9,483 bases of DNA from Endomicrobium sp. (GCA_031278115.1 JAITKZ010000054.1:1-9483), one strand, 5' to 3'; shown: positions 1 to 7,794, counted from the first letter of the stretch. The notes: a model not told the origin generated them from the sequence alone. Numbers and translations: made by a program.

Positions 1-1101
1 GAAGGAATTTCTTTTGCTCATAATCTTGGGAAAAAAGCTTATCTCACTCTTAATTTATTTTCGCATAACAAAGATATTTCAAAACTTGAGGATTTTGCAA
101 AAACTATAAAAATTCTAAATCCTGATGGAATAATTATTTCTGATCCCGGAATATTCCAGTACGTAAAAAAAGAGATTCCAAAAATTCCGTTGCATATTTC
201 AACGCAGGCGAATGTCTGTTCTTGGCTTACTATTGATTTTTGGAAAAATATGGGAGCTTCTTTATGCGTATTGGGCAGAGAGGTGAGTTTTTCTGAAATT
301 AAAGAGATAAGAGAAAAATGCAAAGATATAAAACTTGAAATGTTTATACATGGAGCTATGTGCATAAGTTATTCTGGAAGATGTTTGATGTCAGCATTTC
401 TGGCGTCGTGAAGCGCCAACCAAGGGGCATGTGCGCATTCTTGCAGATGGAAGTACAAAAGCAAACTTCTTCTTGAAGAAGAATTGAGACATGGCGAATA
501 TCTTGAAATGGAAGAAGATGACAAAGGGACATATATTTTAAATTCTAAAGATTTGTGTCTTATGCCTAAACTGGATAAAATTATAAGTGCGGGAATAGAT
601 TCGTTTAAAATTGAGGGAAGAAACAAGAGTGAATACTATGTAGCCCAAACTGCAAGGGTTTATCGGAGGGCAATTGACGATTATTTTGACAATTCTGAAA
701 GTTGGTCTCCGGTCAAATATATGAAAGAACTATTCACTTTGCAAAATCGCGGTTATACGCTAGGTTTTTTTGATGGTATTCCTAAGCAGGAAGCTCAGAG
801 ATATGAAGATACGTCAAGTAAAAGTGATTACCGAAATGCCGGCGTTGTTAAAGACAATAACAATGAATTTTTGACAATAGAACTAAGGCACAAGCTAAAA
901 AAAGGCGATGAAATAGAAATTCTTTCTCCGTTTAAATTTGAGCCTGTTAAAGTTGTATTAAGTGAAATTTACAATAAAGACAATAACAGACTTGTTGATG
1001 AGCTTGCTCCCGGCAAAGCAAATCAGTCTATTAAAATTCCTGTTAAAGGCGACCTTTCTCTTTTTCCAGAAAATACAATAATAAGATTGAAAATTTCATA
1101 G
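1..1101 (+). pseudogene. U32 peptidase-family protein (TrhP/RlhA-type RNA hydroxylation), 5'-partial, interrupted by in-frame TGA
   Basis: The reading frame enters from the left edge and ends at the TAG at 1099-1101. Both halves lie in the same frame, separated only by a TGA at 409-411. The translation carries U32 hallmarks: STQANV, then HGAMCISYSGRC just before the stop, then ANQGACAHSCRWKY, KGTYILNSKDLCL and DSFKIEGRNKSEYYV after it. Family members of this type (TrhP/YegQ, RlhA) hydroxylate tRNA U34 or 23S rRNA, using conserved cysteines thought to bind a cluster; those cysteines are all still present here, split by the stop. From memory of the family, the TGA sits where relatives have a conserved Arg (GRDAN-like motif), so one C-to-T change in a CGA codon would explain it. 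About 50-60 N-terminal residues are probably outside the window. Three other genes in the window end in TGA, so recoding is unlikely. The family call is confident; which U32 subgroup it belongs to is not. Confidence 0.85.
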
Positions 1102-1174
1102 TTAAAAATGAATGCCTGATTACAATATTTAATGTGGTATAAAATTGTCATGCACTATGTAGAATTTAGGAGTT

Positions 1175-2578
1175 TTATAGTGGGTAGTAATGCGTTATAT
1201 TTATTTCTTCAAGGAAGGCTGAATCGTGTGAGATGAGTATCATCGCTCCGGGGTATTCTCTTAAAACTTGAATGACATGCTGTTTTGTCTCTAAGTCTAT
1301 ATTATTTGTAATTTCGTCTATAAGCAACAATCTCGGCGTTTGAAGGGCAATTTTTGCAAGTGCTAGCCTTGCTCTTTCGCCGCCTGATAAGACTGATACA
1401 GACTTGTTTACTTCTTCATTCTTTTTAAACAAAAAACTGTTGAGCAAATCTCTTAATTCGGCATGTATTTTGTTAGGCGCTATATCGGTTAAGGTTTCTA
1501 AAACTGTTTTAGAACTATCTAAAGAACTATAATGTTGATCCAAATATCCTATATCGGAATTATCAGGCAAATCCCAAAGCCCTGTTTTTATAACTTGAGG
1601 GTCGTTTAAAATAGCTTTCATCAAAGTTGTTTTGCCAGACCCATTATCGCCGATTATAGCCAAATGTTCGCCTCCGGACACTGACAAAGTTATTCCGCTT
1701 AGAATTATTTTGTCACCATAGCGTATTTGTCCATCACTTATAGAGACAATTATTTTAGATCCCACATTTTTTGCAGTCAAAGAGAATGTTGGTTTTATTA
1801 TTTCAGGAAGTCTTAAATTTGATAGTCGTTCGTTTAAATAATTCCTTTTGTCTGCGATTGCAGCTTTTCTATTCCCAGTAGTTTTTTTTGCTGATGATTC
1901 TTTTAAATTTCCTAAAGCTGGCAGCCATCTCTTTTGTTTTACAAGTTTTTCGCCGTATTGTTTGGCTTTTTTTGCCCTTTTTTGTTCTTTCATTAAAGAT
2001 TTGTGGGCTTCTTTTTTTTCTTTTGCCAATGAGCTAAGTTCATTTTCAATACTATGGCGCTCTTGTAAAATTGCATTGTGATAATCGTCGTATTTACCGT
2101 TAAAAATTTTTATTTGTCCGTTGTCTATATGCCATAAAGTGTCTATAGAATTTCTTAAAAGTTCAACATCATGCGATACGATAATCAAAGTTCCTTTAAA
2201 AAAATTAAGCATTTTTATTAGAGAATTTCTGTTTTTTAAATCTAAATGATTTGTCGGTTCGTCCAAGAGCAGAATATCGGGTTGTTGCGAAAAAGCGTGG
2301 CTTAGAGCTTTATTAAATTTTTCGCCGCCGCTCAAATCGTCATATTCCAACATCAGCTGCGGAACATATCCAAAAACTATATTTTTGCTGTTTGTTACTT
2401 CACCTTCGGAAGGTTCTATATCACCTTTAATAATTTTTAACAACGTAGATTTACCAGAGCCGTTATTGCCTATTATTGCAATGCGGTCGCCAGATTGTAT
2501 TTGAGTTGAAAAATCTTCAAAACAAATTTTGTTGGGAAAATACAAACTGATGTGATTTAAAAAAATAGGCTTGTGCAT
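1175..2578 (-). CDS. ABC-F family ATP-binding protein (short form)
   Basis: This is a soluble protein of 467 aa with two ABC ATPase domains and no membrane segment, the architecture of ABC-F proteins, which act on the ribosome as translation factors or antibiotic-protection proteins. Domain 1 has Walker A GNNGSGKST (37-45), signature SGGE (83-86) and Walker B LLLDEPTNHLD (103-113). Domain 2 has GDNGSGKTT (310-318), LSGGE (397-401), the divergent Walker B LLLIDEITNNID (417-428) and the SHD switch histidine (450-452). A lysine-rich helical linker spans about 170-260, where ABC-F proteins contact tRNA and the peptidyl-transferase centre. It is shorter than the usual 520-650 aa, mainly because it lacks a C-terminal extension. 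The start is an ATG with only a weak, distant AAGG upstream. The gene converges on the U32 pseudogene across 73 bp with no clear terminator. Whether it gives resistance or serves translation cannot be decided from sequence. Confidence 0.92.
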   Translation of the reverse strand: MHKPIFLNHISLYFPNKICFEDFSTQIQSGDRIAIIGNNGSGKSTLLKIIKGDIEPSEGEVTNSKNIVFGYVPQLMLEYDDLSGGEKFNKALSHAFSQQPDILLLDEPTNHLDLKNRNSLIKMLNFFKGTLIIVSHDVELLRNSIDTLWHIDNGQIKIFNGKYDDYHNAILQERHSIENELSSLAKEKKEAHKSLMKEQKRAKKAKQYGEKLVKQKRWLPALGNLKESSAKKTTGNRKAAIADKRNYLNERLSNLRLPEIIKPTFSLTAKNVGSKIIVSISDGQIRYGDKIILSGITLSVSGGEHLAIIGDNGSGKTTLMKAILNDPQVIKTGLWDLPDNSDIGYLDQHYSSLDSSKTVLETLTDIAPNKIHAELRDLLNSFLFKKNEEVNKSVSVLSGGERARLALAKIALQTPRLLLIDEITNNIDLETKQHVIQVLREYPGAMILISHDSAFLEEINITHYYPL

Positions 2579-2719
2579 TTAATATGGATACCTTATAATT
2601 TTTCTATCTTGCGCTTCTTGGCTAATTTCTTTGCTTGTTACCGCTCTTTGCACATCCTTTAGAGGCTACTGTGTATTTGAGATTTTACAATTTTACCCAA
2701 AACAATTGTATAAGTTATA

Positions 2720-3092
2720 TTAACTACGCAATTCTTGAATTTTATCGGGCTGGAAAGTTTTAAAAACATTCTCTCTTCTTGCTCTATAAGATGACTCACA
2801 AGTTCCTTCTTCTTTCTTCCTCACGCCTTCTTTCTGCTTCAGCTCGCTGTGCTTCTCGTATTCTTCCAGCTTCACATATTCCCCAAACAGAACCGCATAT
2901 GCTATCTGCCCTTTGTTGAGATCTAAAAACATCGCGGTTGCGTTAAACATCACCCAAATTACTAAATGCCATTCTACCAGCTTCTACTTTTGCTGCGTTA
3001 CATTCGCTCTTGGCTCTATCACATTCGGGTCCTGCCCATGCAAGTGTGGATATTACACAGCACACGTAAAGCAACAAAATTGGTTTTCTCAT
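2720..3092 (-). pseudogene. small secreted cysteine-rich protein, broken by TAA and a frameshift
   Basis: An ATG at 3090-3092 follows a strong AGGAGG site and overlaps the stop of the upstream gene (ATGA), so translation is coupled. The first 49 codons give a signal peptide (hydrophobic core, AWA cleavage site at 18-20) and a CX6C motif (CDRAKSEC, 24-31). A TAA at 2943-2945 then stops the frame. The same frame continues with a second CX6C (CGSVWGIC) and an Arg/Glu-rich helix (REAQRAEAERRREERR), and stops at a TGA at 2796-2798. A one-base shift in the purine tract near 2810-2825 leads into TCESSYRARRENVFKTF and ends at 2720. The spliced product would be about 124 aa. The 77-aa open frame 2720-2953 is therefore probably only the shifted tail plus out-of-frame sequence. 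The family is not recognised. A functional 49-aa product cannot be excluded. Confidence 0.6.
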
Positions 3093-3721
3093 TTGTTTTC
3101 CTCCTGACGTTTTCTTATCCTTGTAAAAATATTATCTCCTTCTTTTATAGTATCTTCTTTGGAAAAAAGAAGGTCTTTAGCAGCATTATGTTCTGGAATT
3201 ACAATATCTAAAATTTTTCTTACTTTGTCAAAATGTTTTTTAGCTTTTTCAATTCTATGATTCGCACTAGATTTTTTGGTTTGGTAGTAGCTTCTGTCAA
3301 CTTTAGCAAGTTTATACATAGCATCACACACAGCTCCAAACGCTCTCTGTTCTGCTTTCATTGTTCTTATTACAGCTCTGTATGCAACCTCTATATCTTT
3401 TTGTTGCTCTCTGGACATGTATTCGTAGTAATCTTCTTTAAAGGAATTAAAAAATTTTTCTTCACATATTATATCAGCTTTGTTAGAAATTTTAATAGCT
3501 TCTTTGTGTTCTTTGTAGGCTTTCTCTATCTCTTTCATATCCGTGTTGTGGTCTTCGCATTTGGATACAAGTGCATCAAAAGCCAGAGAGGTAATTCTTC
3601 CTTTTTCGTTCGCTTTAATAGCATATCCTTGAGGGCTGCCATAGATACACGTTGTTATAACTAGAGAAAAAAAGAAAATAACAAATAAAATATATCCACT
3701 ATTCTTAAAAATTTTAAACAC
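3089..3721 (-). CDS. hypothetical secreted or membrane-anchored helical protein (210 aa)
   Basis: I do not recognise a family. Residues 9-25 form a hydrophobic N-terminal segment, preceded by two lysines, that works as a signal peptide or anchor; the Cys at 25 has a poor lipobox (VITTC), so lipoprotein status is doubtful. The rest is highly charged and probably helical (for example EIEKAYKEHKEAIK, 64-77), with three cysteines at 55, 86 and 132. The start is GTG, with a purine-rich AAGGAAAAG upstream. It overlaps the end of the PAP2 gene by 8 bp, and its TGA overlaps the ATG of the next small gene, so the three genes are one transcription and probably translation unit. It shares its general style with that small downstream protein (export signal, scattered cysteines, charged helices), but no homology between them is obvious by eye. 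Confidence 0.7.
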   Translation of the reverse strand: MFKIFKNSGYILFVIFFFSLVITTCIYGSPQGYAIKANEKGRITSLAFDALVSKCEDHNTDMKEIEKAYKEHKEAIKISNKADIICEEKFFNSFKEDYYEYMSREQQKDIEVAYRAVIRTMKAEQRAFGAVCDAMYKLAKVDRSYYQTKKSSANHRIEKAKKHFDKVRKILDIVIPEHNAAKDLLFSKEDTIKEGDNIFTRIRKRQEENK

Positions 3722-4361
3722 TTATTCTTTTCCTTTTCCATCTTTTCATTACATAAGTCATAACGACATCCATAAGGCAATGCTGGTGTAATGTCAAAGT
3801 TGATAAACTAATTAAACCGCCAAGTGTCAACATCATATAACGATAAAACCATTTGACATTTTTCTTTAATGCAAAAAATATAAAAAGCGAAGCCCAGAAA
3901 TTATGATAACTTGGAAAAGATCCCCAAATATTATGTCCGGATACCGATAATTCGTTTATAACTGAGTAAAAAGTAGCGTCTGAAGATAAAATTTGAATGG
4001 TTCCGTCAATAAAATCTCTTGGAGTTGTCGTGGTAGGAATAAGCATGTAAATAATAATTCCAACTATATACATAAATAAAGAAATTACATTGTATTCATA
4101 AAACCCTTTTTCCCCATTTGCTAAATAAATAATAAGTGGAATAACAATAAACCATATCCATACCCAAGGGATATATATAGCAAAAAGTGGAGTAAACCAT
4201 GGCGTTATTTTATCAACTGGTAATTGAAAATTTAGTGTATTTTCTATACCGAAAAGATTGCCAAAATACTCAGCTATTACGAAATATGAAATAGTTTGAA
4301 CAACAAAAACTACCGCTGTAATAGCTATCACTTTTAAAGTAATTTTTAATTTTTTGTTCAT
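3714..4361 (-). CDS. PAP2-family integral membrane phosphatase (Aur1/PAP2-like)
   Basis: The product is a membrane protein of 215 aa with about five or six hydrophobic segments (roughly 8-32, 55-81, 92-109, 150-166, 172-190). It carries the later PAP2 superfamily motifs: PSYH at 150-153 inside SFPSYHNFWASL, and LHQHxxxD at 191-198, which supply the catalytic histidines and aspartate. The first motif is reduced to TTTTPR (110-115), as in Aur1-type members rather than the classical KX6RP. Such enzymes dephosphorylate lipid phosphates (phosphatidic acid, undecaprenyl pyrophosphate) or transfer phospho-alcohol head groups at the outer face of the membrane; the substrate is not predictable here. 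I chose the ATG at 4359-4361 (MNKKLK). The frame can extend to a TTG at 4400, but that has no ribosome site and would encode a polar N-terminus. The gene heads a three-gene chain with the 210-aa protein and the small cysteine-rich protein. Confidence 0.85.
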   Translation of the reverse strand: MNKKLKITLKVIAITAVVFVVQTISYFVIAEYFGNLFGIENTLNFQLPVDKITPWFTPLFAIYIPWVWIWFIVIPLIIYLANGEKGFYEYNVISLFMYIVGIIIYMLIPTTTTPRDFIDGTIQILSSDATFYSVINELSVSGHNIWGSFPSYHNFWASLFIFFALKKNVKWFYRYMMLTLGGLISLSTLTLHQHCLMDVVMTYVMKRWKRKRISV

Positions 4362-4370
4362 TATAAATAT

Positions 4371-4400
4371 GTTATATAAATTTGAACGTTGAAAATTCAA
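4371..4400 (-). promoter_or_regulatory. candidate promoter of the PAP2 gene chain
   Basis: On the minus strand TTGAAT (4395-4400) and TATAAC (4371-4376) are separated by 18 bp, close to the sigma-70 consensus. The -10 box ends only 9 bases before the ATG chosen for the PAP2 gene, and no Shine-Dalgarno sequence is visible, so the transcript could be nearly leaderless. In such A+T-rich DNA this match could arise by chance. Confidence 0.35.
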
Positions 4401-4430
4401 GGAGAAAACGTTTTAATAATTGTTGTTTTA

Positions 4431-4794
4431 TTAGGTCGTAGAAGAAAAACTTTTTAATACCTCGTCAAATTTTTTGCATACGAGTCTTATTATTTAAGAG
4501 AATGCATAACAACAATATTTGATATACTTCATCATATTATTTTCAAAATAGCTTCATTTCTAATGCATTTAATTTCGCAATTTAGATTATCAACTAACTT
4601 CTTATTTAAGTAATACTTCAAATAAAATAAGATAATATTCTCTCTAATTCAGTTCCCACATTATATTCATTCAGTAACGCATTAAACATGTTTTTACTGC
4701 CCATTGAAACAATCCTTTAATAGTTTAAGAATTTTTCCGTAAATGCAACAGCTACCTTTATTTGTTCTTGAATATAGAACTTACAAACTATAGT
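4431..4794 (-). pseudogene. relic of an unidentified gene filling the 4401-4807 gap
   Basis: This is the only stretch over 300 bp without an intact gene. On the minus strand coding-like pieces follow one another in order but in different frames. The first (from 4794) reads IQEQIKVAVAFTEKFLNY, meets a TAA at 4717-4719, and continues in frame as RIVSMGSKNMFNALLNEYNV to a TGA at 4618-4620. A second frame takes over as YYLNKKLVDNLNCEIKC and ends at a TGA at 4532-4534. A third frame ends the series with LVCKKFDEVLKSFSSTT before a TAA at 4431-4433. The pieces have normal protein composition and together would make about 120 aa. An ATG at 4704 with AAAGGA eight bases upstream could still start a 28-aa peptide. 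I do not recognise the family. Random open stretches in A+T-rich DNA are the main alternative. Confidence 0.35.
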
Positions 4795-4807
4795 TTATAT
4801 AGAAGGT

Positions 4808-5158
4808 TTATTTTTGAATTAGTTGTCCACAACTCAAGGTGTGCGGTCGCCCCATCATATCAGTATATGAATATGTTTTATCCTGTATTTTTTCTACTTT
4901 GTATCCTATTATTTCATCATTATCTGCATAGTTTTTTAATATATTACTTTTTACATAATACAATTTCTCATAGTTGGGGTATCCATATTCTTTGTGAGCT
5001 GGATAGGCAACGAGTGCGATATCTTTATCTATTTTTTGAATAACTATTGCTTCAGATTTAACTATGGCATTATTGTTGACACTTTGTTGCTGTGAGGATA
5101 TAGTAGAACAGCTACTTAATAATAGACTGAAAATAATAATGTTGATAAATTTTTCCAT
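4808..5158 (-). CDS. small hypothetical lipoprotein (116 aa)
   Basis: The N-terminus is a typical type II signal peptide: a short charged start (MEK), a hydrophobic core (INIIIFSLLL) and the lipobox LSSC with the acylated Cys at 17. Ser at +2 would favour outer-membrane sorting if the host is a diderm that follows the usual Lol rule. After a Ser/Gln/Asn linker the mature part (about residues 35-116) has alternating polar and aromatic residues (KEYGYPNYEKLYYVK, SYTDMMGRPH), suggesting a small beta-rich domain; a second Cys lies at about 110. The ATG has only a weak ribosome site. The gene lies 103 bp downstream of the methyltransferase stop on the same strand, with no recognisable terminator between, and is followed by a gene relic. 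No family or function is recognised, and a role in restriction is not implied by position alone. Confidence 0.75.
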   Translation of the reverse strand: MEKFINIIIFSLLLSSCSTISSQQQSVNNNAIVKSEAIVIQKIDKDIALVAYPAHKEYGYPNYEKLYYVKSNILKNYADNDEIIGYKVEKIQDKTYSYTDMMGRPHTLSCGQLIQK

Positions 5159-5261
5159 GTTTTCAAGTTACTCTAATTTTTAAAGTCTCTTCAAAGTTTC
5201 CCATTTAAATATCTTTTCAATAGAAGAATTACTGTTCTTATTTATTTACAAAATCCTTGTT

Positions 5262-6500
5262 TTAAGCCTTCATTGTCTTCTCACAAATAACAATATATTC
5301 AGAAAGCATTGTATTAACTGTCTTACCTTTTTCGTTTGAAGGTGAGTTTTTTCTCGGCATAGATTTATTGCTTAATGCTCTTTCATATGTGATTAAATGC
5401 TTAAATCCATTTTCTTCAAATTTTTCTGCAATAAATTGGTCTGTCGGCAATTGAACGTTTTTAACAGTTCTGTTTCCAACTATGTAAACTGCTTTCCCAC
5501 CTTTTTTTATACTTCTTGCAACTTTTTTTATAGAACTTCCTAAATCGTTATAAAACGCTGACACTTCTAACGCTCTTTTCTTATCAACGCTGTCAATTTG
5601 AGATACAAAATCAGCAATAAGTCCTTTTTTTATATTTTCCTTTAATTTTTGTCCACCCATTAACATACTGTCTATTTTACGAGCATAATCTATACCTAAC
5701 CATTCGTTAGAAAGGGAGGAGAATTGTCCATAAGCGACAGTTGTGCGGCTATCGCCATAAGGTGGGCTTGTCAACACAACATCAAAATGCTTATCCGCAG
5801 AATTGAATTTATCATATTTTATTTCAACTTTTGTAGTGTCTTCTAATTTAGGCAAATAAAACTTTTTATAGTAAGAAAATGTGTTGTCAAACTTCTTAAA
5901 ATATACGCCTATTACATCTGGATTAAAATTTAATAATTCTTCGGATTTCATACGAAATAACTTAAATTCATTGTTGCGGGTATAAGAGCATTCCCTAACA
6001 GTTTCTGAAAATGGAACTAGGAAAAAGCTGCGTATATTTTCGTTTTTAATCTTATCTATAAAGTATTTCATAACAATAAGGTTCTTGATAACTTCTTTTG
6101 AAAACCAGAAATCAATGTTTGTTACCTGCGGGCATGACAATGCTTCAATATTTTGCTCGTTCTTTATAAAGTCATATAAACTTTCTCTAAATGCTTTACG
6201 GGTTTCTAAAAGTTTGTCAGGCGATATTTTTGTAAATTTAACTTTTGACAGCAACACAGCAAGAGGATTTATATCACAGCCATACATCTCTTTTATACCG
6301 CATTCCAGCCCGCTTGAAAAAGATGACCCTGAACCACAATATGGGTCAAGAAGTCTTCCTTTAGATATGTTCAATTCTTTAAGTATATCTATACCTATTT
6401 GAGGCAACATTGTAGCAGGATATTTATGAAGATTAGGATAAGAAGAACTATAAGATTGCCCTGTATAATCGTATTTTGTGTTTCTGACAACTTTATACAT
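5262..6500 (-). CDS. DNA methyltransferase of an R-M system (TSPPY type, probably N4-cytosine)
   Basis: The protein (412 aa) should methylate the recognition site of the neighbouring endonuclease, using S-adenosylmethionine. Motif I is DPYCGSG at 52-58, with the acidic motif II in GCDINPLA at 74-81; the catalytic motif IV is TSPPYGD at 244-250, and YIVGNRTV at 339-346 fits a later strand motif. TSPPY is typical of N4-cytosine methyltransferases, although some N6-adenine enzymes share it. The characterised MvaI and BcnI partners are N4-cytosine enzymes, which supports the pairing. About 185 residues separate motifs I and IV, so motif order is alpha-like, with the target-recognition region probably in between (about 110-235). 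Its ATG overlaps the endonuclease stop by one base (TAATG), implying coupled translation, with the nuclease encoded upstream. All motifs look intact. Target base and site are inferred. Confidence 0.88.
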   Translation of the reverse strand: MYKVVRNTKYDYTGQSYSSSYPNLHKYPATMLPQIGIDILKELNISKGRLLDPYCGSGSSFSSGLECGIKEMYGCDINPLAVLLSKVKFTKISPDKLLETRKAFRESLYDFIKNEQNIEALSCPQVTNIDFWFSKEVIKNLIVMKYFIDKIKNENIRSFFLVPFSETVRECSYTRNNEFKLFRMKSEELLNFNPDVIGVYFKKFDNTFSYYKKFYLPKLEDTTKVEIKYDKFNSADKHFDVVLTSPPYGDSRTTVAYGQFSSLSNEWLGIDYARKIDSMLMGGQKLKENIKKGLIADFVSQIDSVDKKRALEVSAFYNDLGSSIKKVARSIKKGGKAVYIVGNRTVKNVQLPTDQFIAEKFEENGFKHLITYERALSNKSMPRKNSPSNEKGKTVNTMLSEYIVICEKTMKA

Positions 6501-7180
6501 TATAAATCCTTTATATTATTAAAAAGTAGTGGTAATTTGTCTTCATAAATTCTAAATCCTGTTCCATGATTTCTCGCCATTGTTCCTTTATCGTGTAATC
6601 TTAAATCAACCAATATATTTTCAGCACGGAATTGGTCTAATAATAATTCTGGTGAAGTTCCTTGCATTAATTGCGCTCTATAATAATGAAAATATTCTAC
6701 ACCGTCTCTTTCTTCTGTAAGGGTAGAAACAAAAAGCAGAGCAGGTATTTTCTGAATAAACCTATCAGCCAATGTCTGAAGTTGCCAAACAGCTACAATA
6801 TCGCCTGAAATATGTCTGACTGATATTTCTGTTTTCCCAACATCAAGAAAAAGTCCTGCACTGTTTGGTTTTAAAGTCATCGTGTAATATAAACCCTTTC
6901 TTCCGTCTTTATCAATGCTTCCATATTTTTTAACAGCCTCCAAAGGTGGCATTTTCCAAACTTTGTTGTTAAATGTGAATAAAGTAATTAACCCATTAAC
7001 ATTTGTTCTATGTGCTTTTAATTCTGCTCCTTCAATATCTGGGTTAGTGCTGTTGTTCTCCGAAATTCCCAAAAGACTTTCTAATGTATAGCCTATGCCT
7101 GTCGCCCCAGAACGCTTTGTGCGAACAAATCCCATATCTTTAATCTTCTTAAATTTTTCCTTAAATTCCGCTATTCTCAT
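6500..7180 (-). CDS. MvaI/BcnI-family type II restriction endonuclease
   Basis: The 226-aa product matches the MvaI/BcnI restriction family in length and sequence style. These are small PD-(D/E)XK nucleases that bind as monomers and cut sites such as CCWGG or CCSGG strand by strand. The N-terminal region has FVRTKRSGATGIGYTLE (18-34) followed by NPDIEGAELKAHR (46-58), giving the active-site triad pattern D48, E53 and K55. A hydrophobic core strand GLITLFTF (63-70) follows. The C-terminal region MARNHGTGFRIYE (201-213) is another stretch I associate with the family. The ATG overlaps the stop of the HsdS-like gene (ATGA) and its own stop overlaps the methyltransferase start, so all three are co-translated. 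No damage is visible. The exact recognition site cannot be read from sequence. Confidence 0.87.
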   Translation of the reverse strand: MRIAEFKEKFKKIKDMGFVRTKRSGATGIGYTLESLLGISENNSTNPDIEGAELKAHRTNVNGLITLFTFNNKVWKMPPLEAVKKYGSIDKDGRKGLYYTMTLKPNSAGLFLDVGKTEISVRHISGDIVAVWQLQTLADRFIQKIPALLFVSTLTEERDGVEYFHYYRAQLMQGTSPELLLDQFRAENILVDLRLHDKGTMARNHGTGFRIYEDKLPLLFNNIKDL

Positions 7181-7767
7181 TTAATACCTTTTATCAAATT
7201 CTCTATTTCTTGCGTTTTCTGCAAACTTTCTTTTAATAGACTTGTGGCTTTAGAAGACAATTTATCTAGTTCTTTTTGAACTTTGTTTGAAATAATAGGA
7301 ATTTCTATGTTGTAAATATCAGAAAGTTTTAACTGAATTTTGGGTTTCTTATCAATTTGTTTTTTAATATTTTTTTCGCCCATTATTATACTATTTTCTT
7401 TATGTCTTAAATAAGCAGCTACATAATTAAATGATATATTTAAGTCTAGGTTTAATCTGATACAAGTTAAGAAGCCTGATGGTATTGTTTTATATGTGTC
7501 TTCTTTATAGAAAATTGCAACTTTAAAAATAGTTCCGCGAGAAGATATTAAAATATCGTTGTTCTGCAATAAATATCTGTTTTTCTTATAGTCTTGAGTA
7601 TTATAAAATAAACAATCCTTAAAAGAAATTTCATTGTTTTGAATATCAGCTAATCTTATAACCCTATACCCACCGTTTTTATAATCCCGTGAAAGTTCGT
7701 CATTGGTAAAGATTGTAGCACCGGCAAATATATCCGTGCATATATCTCTTAATTTTAGTGTTTTCAT
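7177..7767 (-). CDS. half-length HsdS-like specificity protein (one TRD plus coiled coil)
   Basis: The product (196 aa from the ATG at 7767) resembles half of a type I restriction specificity subunit, which normally has two target-recognition domains, each followed by a helix, in 400-450 aa. Visible parts are the TRD opening KLRDICTDIFAGAT, the strand set YRVIRLADIQNNEI and DILISSRGTI, the IPSGFLT segment, and a C-terminal coiled coil from VQKELDKLSSKATSLL to the end, with IEIPI before it. Two copies would have to pair to form a full S subunit. No HsdM or HsdR gene is present; instead the gene leads directly into the MvaI-like nuclease with a 4-bp overlap. I prefer the ATG at 7765-7767 to the upstream TTG at 7803, although neither has a clear ribosome site. 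It may add DNA recognition to the adjacent enzymes, or be an orphan. Confidence 0.75.
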   Translation of the reverse strand: MKTLKLRDICTDIFAGATIFTNDELSRDYKNGGYRVIRLADIQNNEISFKDCLFYNTQDYKKNRYLLQNNDILISSRGTIFKVAIFYKEDTYKTIPSGFLTCIRLNLDLNISFNYVAAYLRHKENSIIMGEKNIKKQIDKKPKIQLKLSDIYNIEIPIISNKVQKELDKLSSKATSLLKESLQKTQEIENLIKGIK

Positions 7768-7794
7768 AACAAATATGATAACATAAAAATTACA

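Noticed and set aside
409..411. TGA read as selenocysteine or as a sense codon
   Set aside because: The family position is Arg and not Cys as I recall it, and three other genes in the window end with TGA, so the standard code fits.
1102..1174. Bidirectional terminator between the U32 and ABC-F genes
   Set aside because: Only a weak ACAAT/ATTGT pairing is visible, with no stable stem and no T-run.
2585..2680. Minus-strand stretch reading QAKKLAKKRKIEKL before a stop, upstream of the ABC-F gene
   Set aside because: It is short, has a stop just before it and no recognisable partner; lysine-rich frames arise easily in A+T-rich DNA. It could be the tail of another relic.
2720..2953. 77-aa open frame treated as an independent gene
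   Set aside because: Its GTG start has no ribosome site and overlaps the upstream frame; the cysteine pattern and signal peptide favour a frameshifted tail of the gene starting at 3092.
3233..3664. 143-aa plus-strand frame opposite the 210-aa gene
   Set aside because: Phe/Ser-rich antisense shadow of a Lys/Glu-rich coding strand; no ribosome site or family signature.
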